A DNA stretch of 64,000 nucleotides from Cladorrhinum sp. PSN259 (taxonomy: Eukaryota > Ascomycota > Sordariomycetes > Sordariales > Podosporaceae). The stretch spans positions 124,001 to 188,000 of the forward strand of contig MU867106.1 in assembly GCA_033725935.1 (NCBI GenBank). Reading direction: 5' to 3'. Numbering within the stretch: the stretch's first letter is position 1; every line of letters begins with the position of its first letter. The position numbers and the translations under genes were made by a program. Of the stretch, positions 43,606 to 53,835 are shown piece after piece. A model generated the notes under the pieces. The model was not told the origin of the DNA and did no database searches. It saw only the letters and a program-made list of their open reading frames with translations.

Positions 43606-44319
43606 AAGGGAAGCTTGTCACCGTGAGAGTATGTTTGTTTACCTTGTAAGAGGTTTAGGGGCTGGGGGTTCTGAGGTCAAATAATCGCTTGCGCATCACC
43701 TTGGTCAAGCAGGATCGTTGGGTTTTTCATGTTTTTTTTTACGACCGAGTCGTTTTGCAGTTGTATGCCCGCCTTGAAATCACGATCCGCCCGGATAATT
43801 TTCCCGACCTGGCAGTGCTGCTGGTTGTCAATACACCTCTGGCAGGGGTTTTATTGTTAACGTGTGCGTTGCCCCACCACTAGCAAACTTACAGATATCC
43901 GTATATCGAACCCCAAATACGCTCCGTTTGAGAACAGATGACCGCCGGAACGAGTTTGTTTTTTTAAAAAAAAAAAATGGACCCATGACATTGATTCTGC
44001 ATCCAAACTTCTTATCTCGATTGAATCAGCGAAATAAGATTTCCTGCAAATTCTGTTTTGCCTGAGGGGAAAAAACCAAATATTTTTAATATCCGAGGCA
44101 AAACCAAAATGCCAATAGAAGGGAAAAAAATGAGACGAAACAAAAAAAAATGTTTTAAATTTATCTAGAAGTCCTGCTTCTACCGTTTATCAACCCTCTT
44201 CTAGAGGGTGAAGAGTCTAAAGCCTATTCTATCCTGTAACCATTCCTCTTTCCTTGTCACCATCCATCGCAACTCTGTTCCGTCCTGTTGACAGGTTTGC
44301 ACTAGATCAACATTTAAGC
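43606..44319. other. Intergenic AT-rich region
   Basis: No gene. A T7/A12 tract (about 43962-43978) and several A-runs at 44050-44160 are present. Confidence 0.45.
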
Positions 44320-45690
44320 TCAAGTTCGGCGTCCTGAGGGAGCGCCACGGCCGGCAGGGGCGGGAGCGGGAGTGCCACGGCCGGCAGGGGCAGGAGCGGG
44401 AGTACCACGACCGGCAGGGGCAGGAGCGGGAGTACCACGGCCGGCAGGGGCAGGAGCGGGAGTACCACGACCGGCAGGGGCAGGAGCGGGAGTACCACGA
44501 CCGGCAAGGGCAGGAGCGGGAGTACCACGGCCGGCAGGGGCGGGAGCGGGAGTACCACGACCGGCAGGGGCGGGAGCGGGAGTGCCACGGCCGGCAGTGG
44601 CAGGGGCAGGAGTACCACGGCCGGCAGGGGCAGGAGCGGGAGTACCACGACCGGCAGGGGCGGGAACGGGAGTGCCACGGCCGGCAGTGACAGGGGCAGG
44701 AGTACCACGGCCGGCAGGGGCAGGAGCGGGAATGCCACGGCCGGCAGGGGCGGGAGCAGTACGAGTACCGGAAGGACCGGCTACAGCGCCGCCTCCACTA
44801 TGGCTGGGAGGTTTGGAGCTAACGTCGCCGGTGCCGGGCTTGGGATCTCTGTATGGGATGATAATTGTCGTGTTTTGGGCGATGCTGACTTGACAAACAC
44901 GCGCAAATCCGGGAGCCCACCATTTGCCGTTTTCCAAGGCGAGGTTCCGGTAACGGATGACGGGTATGTCCCCAGGACGCACCGCAAGAGGCTTGTTGAA
45001 GTATTTGCCAATAACGTCGTGGAAGCCTGCGGCTTGCCAGTTGATGCGAGTCACGCTGGGAGGGGGGGCCTCAGGAGCAAATCTCGTCTCCAGCTGTTCT
45101 TGGGTCACCGGTTCCCCATCTTCCCCAAAGACGTTGATAATATTCCAGCTCACTAGTCTTAGATGATGGAAGCGCACAAAGGCTTGAGCGATCCAGTCAC
45201 GGCATCCGTCGAACATGTCTTTAATTACGCAAAACGTGAAGCGTCTCATATCGGCTCGCATGGCAGCCGGCAGCCTATCATCCCGGCCGAGGATAATGTT
45301 GACGAGCTCGCCGACGGTGGTATCGGTTTTGATTTTGAACTGGAAGCCAGCCCTGGCGCTTTTCGTCTGACCGGTGTAGCTGCAGAGCTTGATTTGGCAG
45401 GCTCCGGGGCCGGTCTCCTCGGTCTCCTTGTCGTCGCCTACCTCCATGGAAAGGCGCACAGAGTGGTACTGGTTTTTGACAATGGGGGTCTTGAGGTTGA
45501 GCTTGAACACGACGTGAGGCTTTTTTTCGTTGGACGCAAGGAATTCGACTATGAACTGGCCGACGACGGCATTGAGAGCATCCTTCAACTTGCTGGGTGG
45601 CGGCGATCCACTGTCAACGTCGCGCGCGTCGTATACACCCTTTAGATCGTCGGTGATATCGTCTGCTGTCTGTTCGTGTACCAGGGACAT
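44320..45690 (-). CDS. Unknown protein with DUF7770-like domain and (GRGTPAPAPA)n tail
   Basis: Single exon, 456 aa. The N-terminal 280 residues form a globular domain (VVGQFIVEFLASNEKKPHVV, HSVRLSMEV, TTVGELVNIILGRD, FTFCVIKDMFDGCRDWIAQA). Its closing FTF...GCRDWI pattern recalls the fungal DUF7770 family, from memory and unverified. The C-terminal third is 13 complete decapeptide repeats, GRGTPAPAPA with minor variants, plus partial ends. No signal peptide or TM is seen. The tail is Pro/Ala/Gly/Arg-rich, extended and basic, and could bind nucleic acid or act as a spacer. Function is unknown. Confidence 0.75.
   Translation of the reverse strand: MSLVHEQTADDITDDLKGVYDARDVDSGSPPPSKLKDALNAVVGQFIVEFLASNEKKPHVVFKLNLKTPIVKNQYHSVRLSMEVGDDKETEETGPGACQIKLCSYTGQTKSARAGFQFKIKTDTTVGELVNIILGRDDRLPAAMRADMRRFTFCVIKDMFDGCRDWIAQAFVRFHHLRLVSWNIINVFGEDGEPVTQEQLETRFAPEAPPPSVTRINWQAAGFHDVIGKYFNKPLAVRPGDIPVIRYRNLALENGKWWAPGFARVCQVSIAQNTTIIIPYRDPKPGTGDVSSKPPSHSGGGAVAGPSGTRTAPAPAGRGIPAPAPAGRGTPAPVTAGRGTPVPAPAGRGTPAPAPAGRGTPAPATAGRGTPAPAPAGRGTPAPAPAGRGTPAPALAGRGTPAPAPAGRGTPAPAPAGRGTPAPAPAGRGTPAPAPAGRGTPAPAPAGRGAPSGRRT
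44340..44757. repeat. 30-bp GC-rich minisatellite inside a coding region
   Basis: Fourteen units of about 30 bp, (GTACCACGGCCGGCAGGGGC...)-like, differ by a few substitutions and always preserve length. Because the unit is a multiple of three and stop-free, long open frames appear in other frames too; these are shadows. Confidence 0.9.
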
Positions 45691-45880
45691 TTTGTCGAAA
45701 ATGTGTCGAGAGTTTTGTAAAAAGATGGGTTTGTAATTAACAGTTGAAAGCTAAATGCTGAATGTGTAAGAGATGTAGTATAAAAGATGATTGCTGCTGG
45801 AGCTGTCGGTTGAGAGGAGCGACAACCTCGACAGCTTTATAGCTCTGAGAACCGCACATGATAGCCAAGGACGGCAAGGT

Positions 45881-46117
45881 GAAACATTAGCAATCCAGCA
45901 TTCTAGCCCAGTGTTGCTAAAACATGCAGAGGGCCACGGCTTGGTTTGTTGACATATCGCCAAACCACCCTGAGAGGACTCAAAAAAAGCAACACATGAT
46001 GATGGCCACGCTCTTGGTACTGGCCAAAGATCCAAGTTGAAACATTAGCTATCCAGTATCGGGACCAGTGCTGCTAAAAGCAGGCATAGGAACGCGGCTG
46101 AGTTGTTGACTGTATCG
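45881..46117 (+). repeat. Diverged direct repeat pair
   Basis: About 80 bp at 45881-45960 (GAAACATTAGCAATCCAGCAT...TTGTTGACATATCG) recurs at about 46038-46117 (GAAACATTAGCTATCCAGTAT...TTGTTGACTGTATCG) with many substitutions. Confidence 0.55.
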
Positions 46118-46180
46118 AGAAGCACACTACGAATAGGGGTTGCTGACTGTATCGAGAAGCACACCGCGAATAGGAGTTGC
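46107..46180 (+). repeat. 37-bp tandem duplication
   Basis: TGACTGTATCGAGAAGCACA...GTTGC occurs at 46107-46143 and directly again at 46144-46180. The units differ at only a few bases (CTAC/CGCG, GGG/GAG). Confidence 0.85.
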
Positions 46181-46585
46181 GATCCAAAAATAAGTTATAA
46201 TTCCGAGGAGCACAAGTTCTCTACGTGCGGCAACATAGACTTTGTGTGTCGGCGTTTTGCCATATGGTCATACGGGCGGCGTTTTAGCTCAGCAGACCGA
46301 GTTGGGCTACCCAAACGACCGGGAAAGATGAGGTGGTGTAAAGGGGCGGTTGTATAGGGGAGAGGAAGACGGGAATGTTTTATCGAAACGCCTTGAAAGT
46401 TTTGGTGCCGCAGAGTTAAAAAATTATAAGAGGATAGCTACAGTACAGTACTAGTCAAAAGAGTGGGGGGGGGGGGGGGGGGGGAATGGCAGGGAAAAAT
46501 TTTTGGGAAATATTAAAATTTTGGCCCCAAAAACCAATCTTTACGTGCCCAAAAGGGTTTGGCAAGGCCCCAAAAAACTTTTAAT

Positions 46586-46595
46586 NNNNNNNNNN
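46586..46595. other. Assembly gap (10 N)
   Basis: Ten unknown bases lie between a poly-G-headed segment on the left and a poly-C tract on the right. The flanks look like two versions of the same sequence; see findings. Confidence 0.99.
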
Positions 46596-46913
46596 ACCAC
46601 CACCCCCCCCCCCCCCCCCCGCCCCCCGCCGCGCCCCCCCCCCCGCCGCCCCCCCCCCCCCCCCCCCCAAGGGCAGGGATACAGTTTTGGGACATATTAT
46701 AAGTTGAGCCCCAAATACCTCTCTGTACGTGCCACACAGGGATTGGCAAGGCGCCACATTCCTTTGAATGCACGTTGTATACTTATACAGCAGGTGGTTC
46801 CGCTTATTCCGCCCATCTCCACATTCACTCCCCTTCCATCGACATCGACATCATCAACAACAACAACAACTACTACGACAACAACAACAACAGTTTTCAT
46901 CAAAAAGCTAAAA

Positions 46914-47828
46914 ATGACGCGAACAGCCAGTATTCCACCGCCAGATCCAAATGCTGCCGCAAGGCAGTTCGCCCAGACCATCTCCGAGGATGACCTCTTG
47001 GATCGGGCGCGGGGCAACTATACCAACTTCTTTCTTTATCCACCCGAGCAACCCGTCGTCTTCGTCAAGTTTGGCTATGGCGACCAGAAGCAAGCCGAAG
47101 GCGACATGCAGATTCTCGCCTTCAACTGGATGCGTCAAGAGCGCCAGAGGGACCCGCGCTGCAACATCCACGTCCCCGAGGTGTTCAAAATATTCTCCAG
47201 AGACTCCATGACCGTTATCATCATGCAGCTTCTCGTCGGCCCGGTCGGCATCGTCGCTTTTTTCAGAAAGCTTGACACTGCGACTTGGAAGCGCTACGAG
47301 CCCGTCTTGTACGCCATGGTTGGCCAAGGTGTCCGTATGTTGAGTCGCATGCCCGTCCCCGACGGCGCGACCCCGGGTCCCTTCACGCGCGCCAAACGAA
47401 TCATCAAGCACCTGATTTTCAAAGACCAGGAGGCCCCGGTCGTCTACCCTACCATCAGCGATCTAGAAGACCACCTCAACAGAGTTGCTGATCTGGCGTG
47501 CCGCGGCAAGCCTCATGCTCGGATCGTTCTCGAAGACCAACTCATCTACAGCTACACCGATTTCAACGACGACAACTTCATGTTCGCCATCGAGCCGGAC
47601 GGCACCCTCCGCCTCTACATTGTCGACTTTGAACATGTCTCGTTCTTGCCTCCGAGCTTTCTCGCATACGCCGTCCATGACCCCGGAGACAGATGGTTCT
47701 TGTGCCCGCCCATCGCCGAGACGTTTGGCAACACGCTTCCACAGAGGAATATCTCAATGTTGAACGAGATACGTGGACTGTTCCAAATCAGTACAAGGAG
47801 GCTTGGGCTGGACAGGAGGCGACCCTGA
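46914..47828 (+). CDS. Aminoglycoside-phosphotransferase/kinase-like fold protein
   Basis: Single exon, 304 aa from the ATG at 46914; the frame is open further upstream but crosses the gap and a low-complexity leader. Kinase-like features: an N-lobe Lys in VVFVKFGYG, IIMQLLVGPVGIVAF hinge region, catalytic loop IYSYTDFNDDNFMF (where D and N of the APH HxDxxxxN pattern remain), and LYIVDFEHVSFLPPSF as the metal-binding Asp motif. This resembles a fungal APH-domain family whose substrates are unknown. The first His of the catalytic loop is replaced by Tyr, which is frequent in this fungal group as I recall. Cytosolic. Confidence 0.75.
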   Translation: MTRTASIPPPDPNAAARQFAQTISEDDLLDRARGNYTNFFLYPPEQPVVFVKFGYGDQKQAEGDMQILAFNWMRQERQRDPRCNIHVPEVFKIFSRDSMTVIIMQLLVGPVGIVAFFRKLDTATWKRYEPVLYAMVGQGVRMLSRMPVPDGATPGPFTRAKRIIKHLIFKDQEAPVVYPTISDLEDHLNRVADLACRGKPHARIVLEDQLIYSYTDFNDDNFMFAIEPDGTLRLYIVDFEHVSFLPPSFLAYAVHDPGDRWFLCPPIAETFGNTLPQRNISMLNEIRGLFQISTRRLGLDRRRP

Positions 47829-48700
47829 GATGAGGGCGAGCGTGTTTCTATTCATTTGTGTAAAATATTGCTCCTGACTTTAGCATGAATCCGTCTTGGA
47901 TCATGTTGGCCAGAAAGGGACCTGAATTCAGGCAAAAAAGGGCTTCCCCACAAAATGAAACGCCGTCGTGTGGGACCAAAGGCAGATCGCATCGGTACTT
48001 GACCCGGGCGCAATCAAATTTCAATATCACCCCGTCTATTGCCGCGTGCTGACGATCCGTACATTTGAAAATCTAAACCACCGTGCCAAGGATCAACATG
48101 AAACAAGAGCCTTGATTGGCCCTGGCGGGATGCATCATCAAAAGGCTTACAACCCCGGATATAGCATTTTGCGGGGAAGTGCTAACCTGTATTGCCCCAT
48201 GGAACACGCGTCTCTGCCGTCCTTGTACAGTGAGAGGGAGGGAAGTGGAAAGTGACGTACGTCCAAGTCAAGTCCAGGTCGCAACATTTCTCAGCTTGTT
48301 GACGTTTGAGCTGAACATATGAAGAAAGAATTGCAGTCGATCAGGTATGAAATATAAGAAACCATTAGACCACCAGACAAAACCACATGACCTAGAGACA
48401 GTGACAGTTGACCGCTCATCCTGGTGGCCATCTCTCCCACAATGGTTAAACACCACGTAGGACGTCGAGAGATGGGCGACAGATGACCAAGGAACCATTC
48501 GGCACGCTGGCACCGAGACACATATCCGCGCACCCCTCCGAGTCTACCACCATCCGCCCGTCCGAACCGGAAAAGAGGCTACCTGCTTTTGCCATGACCT
48601 CCCACAAACATGTATAAAATCTGCCATTTTCTCTCTCTCAACGGGCCTCACCCATTCCCGGTATCCCACACCAGACTACCGTGCTGTACAACCAACCAAA
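47829..48700. other. Intergenic region before the acetylxylan esterase gene
   Basis: This 872-bp stretch has no supported gene. The AXE promoter occupies its right end. Confidence 0.45.
48613..48619 (+). promoter_or_regulatory. TATA box of the acetylxylan esterase gene
   Basis: TATAAAA lies 82-88 bp before the start codon and is followed by a CT-rich tract and a short leader, a standard position for a highly expressed fungal secreted-enzyme gene. Confidence 0.55.
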
Positions 48701-49444
48701 ATGAAGGTCTCAACTCTTGCTCTCCCCCTCCTCGCCGGCATCGCCACCGCCAACCCAATCGAAGAAAGACAATCATGCCCCGGCGTGCACGTGTTCGGTG
48801 CCCGTGAGACCACCGTCCCCCAGGGGTACGGCACCTCGCAGGGCCTGGTCGACATGGTCGTCAAAGCCTACCCCGGCGCCACAAAGGCAGCCATCGTCTA
48901 CCCGGCGTGCGGCGGCCAGTCCAACTGCGGCGGAGTCAGCTACGAGAACTCTGCCCGCCAGGGCACCGCCGCCGTCGTCAAGGCCGTCACCGAGTTCAAC
49001 CAGCGATGCCCCAGCACCAAGATCGTCCTCGTCGGCTACTCCCAGGGCGGCCAGATCATGGACGGAGCCCTCTGCGGCGGCGCGGGATCTACCCTCACGG
49101 GCGCTGCTCTCAATTCCGTCAAGGCCGCCATCTTTATGGGCGATCCGTTCAACGTCGCCGGGCTGTCGTACAATGTCGGCACCTGCAAGGCCAAGGGTGT
49201 GAGTAAACTATCTGACCAAACAAAAGTGTGGGGAATTGTGTGACTGACAGTATCCTTTTAGTTCGCCGCCCGCCCAAGCGGATACAAGTGCTCGCCCGCC
49301 AACCCGAGCATCATCCAGTCCTACTGCGACTCTACCGATCCCTACTGCTGCAACGGCAACGATGCCAACTCTCACCAGCAGTACGTCAACAAGTACGGAC
49401 AGCAGGCTTTGACCTTTATCAAGAAGCTTGTTGATGCTGCTTAA
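48701..49444 (+). CDS. Secreted acetylxylan esterase (CE5, cutinase-fold)
   Basis: Exons 48701-49198 and 49262-49444 (63-nt intron GTGAGT...TTTTAG) give 226 aa. A signal peptide (MKVSTLALPLLAGIATA) and a short pro-segment NPIEERQ precede the mature CPGVHVFGARETTVPQGYG start that is typical of acetylxylan esterase II. The catalytic triad is visible: Ser114 in GYSQGG, Asp in DSTDPYCC (about 189-192) and His204 in SHQQYV. Paired cysteines fit the CE5 fold. It removes acetyl groups from xylan outside the cell and would complement the GH43 xylosidase 34 kb away. No CBM is attached. Confidence 0.94.
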
Positions 49445-50920
49445 ACTGTGTGGATCTGAAAAAGAAGACAAACAAACAAACAAAAAATGTATATATTTGG
49501 TATAACCGGAATATGTAAAAAAAGAAAATGACTCAAGTTTCTTTGATTTCAATTGAAATGATATTAATAGTAAATGTTGAATGTTTCAGAAATTCAAGTA
49601 TAAACGTATGGTTATCTATATTTGTTAGTCAGCGTATCGTGGATATTCCTTACCTAATACCTTCTTCTCCTTAAGCTACATATAGCGTTTACCGATATCT
49701 CTCTATTCCGCCTCCTTATACTTTGCGAAATTACGAAAGCTCTCACCAACTTTGGATAGAAGACCTAGTATTTTCCTTCCCGTCATCTATCCTCCTCCAC
49801 AGCTGAAGAGCATGTGCTATTATATATAAGGAGGATACCTTGTCCACTCTTCTCGGTTTCCGTGTCTGGGCCAAGGAAATATATCAGCAAGCCGTTCAAT
49901 TAGAATGTCCTTTTACTCGTTTTAAGCGTTTTAATAAGGTCAAGTCTTGCGCTCGTGGTCGTTAAAGATAAAGCGCAACTATCTTAGTAGCTCGTTGTAA
50001 AGGGGAAGAGTCCCGAGAAGTAGGGTAGTGCAAGTCTTTGTCGGTAGACTCTTGGTCAACTTACGACTAATGGTCATGCTCTCTGTGCTCGGAATATCCC
50101 ATTTTGTATTGGGTAGCTCGCTAGTGCTAAAAAGCGCCGTGGTTCCCTTCGTGCTGTAATGGATCCGGGGTGTAGGGGTTTTTTCTCTTATCTGGGCCGT
50201 TGAGCGACATCGCGCTCGTCCTTGGGCGGAGTAGGGGATCTGGACGTCCAAGTCAGAATCTATTCTAGAACGCGATGATACTACCCGCACTTCGATGCAG
50301 GGCCAGAGTGTGCATTATTAATCTCTCGGCTCCTGCCAGAGGAGATGATGGAGCGGTATGAACCACGGACAATCTTGATCGCCGACGATCATACCGCCAG
50401 AGAAAGCTCACCTTGTTAAGCAAGCATATGCACGTGATATTTTTCTTGTAGACAGCCCCGATGCAACCATCACTGCACGACTCGTTACCGTGGGAGGACT
50501 GAAGCGACATGGATGCTGCTGGGTGAATCGACGCACCAAGTGCTAGGTGCATAATTTTCGAGGTGAAAACGAAGTAGTGCATGAAGGATGGTGCGCCGCA
50601 ACGTCTATAGTTGCATTGTTTCAGCACTATCGCGGGCCTGAGCCGTGGGGCTGCAGAATCCCGCGATCTGCCAAGAAATTCTGTCGGATTCGCGTTAATT
50701 ATGCGAGAGTCTCGCACTACGAGCCGTCCTTACCCCGCATGATCTTGGCTTCGGGCAGCTGCAAGTAATTCCGCCGAGCTTCTGCCAAGTTTTTCTCTCG
50801 TCCAACAAAGTCGAAGCTGTTCCCTTCCTCTGCAGCAGCCTTTACATAGCATTTGTAAAGAATTCCCGAGTAGCGCCAACCGCAGGACGAGATATTCAAC
50901 CACAAGTCATCAAGGTCACC
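49445..50920. other. Intergenic region with possible decayed mobile-element sequence
   Basis: Two unconnected protein-like frames occur: plus, about 49841-49966 (...LLGFRVWAKEIYQQAVQLEC), and minus, 49979-50290 (...SIDSDLDV-like to LPLYNELLR). Composition differs from neighbouring genes and there is no start codon context. This could be an old transposon relic, but no reverse transcriptase, transposase motif or terminal repeat is recognised. Confidence 0.3.
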
Positions 50921-51856
50921 ATGTCCAAGATTCTTGCCGTATTCGGCGCCACCGGCCAACAAGGCGGTGGCCTAATCACCCATGTTCTAAATGACCCTGA
51001 GCTCTCCAAGTCATACAAGATCCGCGCCATCACTCGCGATGTCAACTCGGGAAAAGCAAAGCAGCTCGCGGAAAAAGTCCAAGTCGTCCAGGGCGACATC
51101 TCTGACCGCTCGTCTCTCGAAACAGCCTTGACAGGCGCGCACACCGTATTCATCATGACAGCGCCAGCCTTCGGCCCAGACGGCTTTGAAACCGAGTACA
51201 ACAGCGCCAAAACCATGGCCGACGTTGCCGTCGAAAGGGGAGTGCAGTACATCATTTTCAGCACCCTGCCGCCGGTCAAAGAGATCTCGGGCGGCAAGTA
51301 CACCAAAGTTTCAGCGTTCGACGCCAAGGCGGCCGCCGAGAAGTACATCCGCACTCTGCCCGTCAGGAGCGCCTTCTACTGCCCCGGATCATTCATGGAA
51401 AATTTTCAGAACCCCTGGGCCACGCTCCGGCGGAAGGGCGCGGACGGTAGCTGGATCTTTGCGCGCCACGATTCTCCACAGACGCCGTTCCCGTTCATCG
51501 CCGTGGTCGCCGACACGGGCAAGTTTGTGGGCGCCATCCTCGCAGACCCCGAGAAGTATGAGGGCAAGAGGTTTGACGCGGCGTCGGAGATATATACTTG
51601 GGAGGAGGCGTGCGCTATTATGTCCAGGGTGATCGGGCACAAGATAGTCTACGAGCAGGTCTCGGTTGAAGAATATCGGAGTACCCTGCCGCCTCTCGCG
51701 GCTGATGGTTTCATCGAGTTATTCAGCTACTTTCAAGATTTTGGATATTTTGGGCCGGATATGGACAAGTCGGTCGCGTGGGCCAAGGAGAATACGAGAG
51801 GCAAGTTGACGACTCTTGAGGAGTATTTGAGGGCGAATCCTATCAAGTTTGAGTAG
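50921..51856 (+). CDS. NmrA-like family NAD(P)-binding protein
   Basis: Single exon, 311 aa. The N-terminal Rossmann motif GATGQQGGG, the second strand RAITRDV (NADP-type Arg), GDISDRSSLETAL, HTVFIMTAP and FSTLPPV follow the atypical short-chain dehydrogenase order of NmrA/HSCARG proteins. They lack the active-site Tyr-x3-Lys of true reductases. Such proteins usually act as redox-responsive regulators or, in fungi, as isoflavone-reductase-like enzymes. Cytosolic or nuclear; no targeting signal. Confidence 0.9.
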   Translation: MSKILAVFGATGQQGGGLITHVLNDPELSKSYKIRAITRDVNSGKAKQLAEKVQVVQGDISDRSSLETALTGAHTVFIMTAPAFGPDGFETEYNSAKTMADVAVERGVQYIIFSTLPPVKEISGGKYTKVSAFDAKAAAEKYIRTLPVRSAFYCPGSFMENFQNPWATLRRKGADGSWIFARHDSPQTPFPFIAVVADTGKFVGAILADPEKYEGKRFDAASEIYTWEEACAIMSRVIGHKIVYEQVSVEEYRSTLPPLAADGFIELFSYFQDFGYFGPDMDKSVAWAKENTRGKLTTLEEYLRANPIKFE

Positions 51857-52729
51857 ACTCGGTACATGGTAGCTGGTAAAGGGATCAATGGCTGAGGTGA
51901 TCAAGGGATCAAGATTAGCTCGGGCAACTTGGAATAAAAAAAATTAAAAAAGTACTTTCCTACACACGGCGCCTTGGTCCTTACACTGTCCACGAATATG
52001 GTTAGAGGGAGCGTCACAATGAAATTGAAATTTGGAGAATAGTTCTTACCTTTGAATTTTGTGGCAAAAAGACTTGTTCCAAGCTAGGAAATATTTCTAA
52101 TGCCTCCAGTCATGAGAACACAAGGTAATTCAATTGATAAACCATTAAAAGAAATTCCCTTCGGATGCGTCACGTATATTTTCCTTTTGTCACACACGTC
52201 TGCCTCAACTCGTTAATGATCTTTGTAACGATTCTATGCTTGACTAGGTTATATCTTATCATTTCAAAGCCACAGAATATATTGAATCGATGGTGATACG
52301 ACAATGAGTAAAAATCCCTCAGTCTCTATAAAAAGGCTTTTTTTTTTTTTTTTTCCGGGCGCCCGTTGCACACATATGGATCGTGCGCGTGTCGGACTTA
52401 ACTAACTGTTTCGACCGCCACGTTTGTAGATTTGCCGTGTGCACATTTCTTTCTTCGTCAACAACAAAGCCGTTATCTCCGTGTAACCTAGCCTAGAATA
52501 GGATGATGGGTTTTGTTCTGTGGAACCTTGCAGGCAAAAGAGAGATTCTTAATATATATGTAAGGGCATTCTTTTTTTACACTTTTCTCAGGAATCTTGG
52601 GGAAAAAATATTCCATTCGAGTAACACGCAATTATCTCATAAAACCCTTCGTTTGTCTACAACACCTACTACCCTTGCAAACACATCATACACATACACA
52701 GCATCCGCGATACTACAAACGCTTCAATA
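51857..52729. other. Intergenic region before the zinc-finger gene
   Basis: No gene seen in 873 bp. It contains CTATAAAAA near 52326 and a T-run at 52339-52355. Confidence 0.45.
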
Positions 52730-52966
52730 ATGGCCTACGCTTGCAGGTCCGACGGATGCCCGCACCGCACCGACCCCAAGCAGGTGTTCGAGGACGTTGA
52801 CGACTACAAGAACCACTTGAAGAATTGTCTCTACAGGGCCGTCTGGACCGACTACTACCCGTGCCCGAACAAAGGGTGCAGCTTGGTCTACGAGGACGAG
52901 GATTCCCTCGACAGGCACAAGAGGTGGTGTGGATATCGTCAGGGGATGTACTATAGTCAGAGGTAG
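52730..52966 (+). CDS. Small double C2HC zinc-finger protein (78 aa)
   Basis: An intact single-exon frame with two metal-binding sets: finger 1 C5-x4-C10-x18-H29-x3-C33 and finger 2 C45-x4-C50-x12-H63-x3-C67. The second matches C2H2-like spacing with Cys as the last ligand. There is almost nothing besides the fingers; the tail is Tyr/Arg-rich. A stand-alone pair suggests a nucleic-acid or protein adaptor, nuclear by size. No family name is recognised. The regular ligand pattern in a short frame argues that it is a real gene. Confidence 0.7.
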   Translation: MAYACRSDGCPHRTDPKQVFEDVDDYKNHLKNCLYRAVWTDYYPCPNKGCSLVYEDEDSLDRHKRWCGYRQGMYYSQR

Positions 52967-53835
52967 CTGACAGACTTTATGTATGATGGTTTGGAAGAGA
53001 CCGGTCGAAGGGAGGCGTGACAGCCTGACAGGATTTTCATTTGATCACGCAGGTTTTTGATTAGAGCGATTGGCGCGGGCCTGAAGATTTCCCTTTTTTT
53101 TTTTCTCCTTTTTTTTCTTTTCTTTTCTGGCGCACAGGAATTGCAGCATAGGGATTTTGCTTGCCGAAACAGCATGCTCAAGCTTTACTTTTTTCATTCA
53201 AGAATTTGAATTACCACCTGAATGATGGTATATACGGCCATTCATATGTATTTACTCAGCAAAGTGAATGATAATTTGGTAATAAACTCGGACAGAAGAA
53301 GAAGCGACACCTCCCTTAAAGAAAGGTGGATTTGCGTTATTTTTTTGGGTTTCTGATGATGATTCTTTATATACCCAGCGTTCTAGTAAGTTGATAGTGT
53401 GGTGAAAACCCCTGTAAAGGTCACAAGAGAGGTGGAAAGAGGGAGATAGTACCTGATATTCAGGTTTCTTGTCTCGCCCGACGTTACGAATATCCTAATG
53501 ACTCAGGCTAGGTTGCACATGACTCTGGCTCCCACCTAGCCATATGGCTCTTATTATGCTATTGCTCCTCGATACCACTCGACAGTAGGAATCCCAATAC
53601 GAACATGTCAGGTGCACGTCAGTTTCACTTTAACCGTCCACGTACCTCTGTAATGCATCATACCAATGTCCGCATCTCGATTTCGATGTGTACGTACCTG
53701 TATAAAAGGTATCAGCGACATAGCTCAGGCAGTTAGTATATGTAGGTTTCTTACTTCCACTCAGAAACAAAAACTGCCAGGCCTCAACTTCCAGCAGACA
53801 ACCGGATAACAAAAATATTGCGAGAGCTCGAATCA
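52967..53835. other. Intergenic region before the NB-ARC gene
   Basis: No gene seen in 869 bp. T-rich tract at about 53094-53126. Confidence 0.45.

Larger units (their letters stand above)
45691..46585. other. Intergenic region with local duplications, ending at an assembly gap
   Basis: No gene is seen. It contains diverged repeats starting GAAACATTAGC at about 45881 and 46038, and a 37-bp tandem pair at 46107-46180. A G homopolymer lies at about 46465-46483, and a poor-quality-looking stretch runs to the gap. Confidence 0.5.

Noticed and set aside
44340..44757. Regular 30-bp units considered as a CRISPR-like array
   Set aside because: Units abut without spacers and encode decapeptides in frame; it is a coding minisatellite in a fungus.
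44372..44893. Plus-strand frame (GVPRPAGAGA)n opposite the repeat protein
   Set aside because: Mirror of the minisatellite; the minus-strand frame has a globular domain and a proper start.
46503..46913. In-frame N-terminal extension of the APH-like protein through the gap
   Set aside because: Crosses ten N and poly-C and reads as Pro and Thr runs; ATG at 46914 begins normal protein.
49841..50290. Possible retroelement
   Set aside because: Only short protein-like frames; no RT, RNase H, integrase or transposase motif, no terminal repeats or target-site duplication. Kept only as a low-confidence note.
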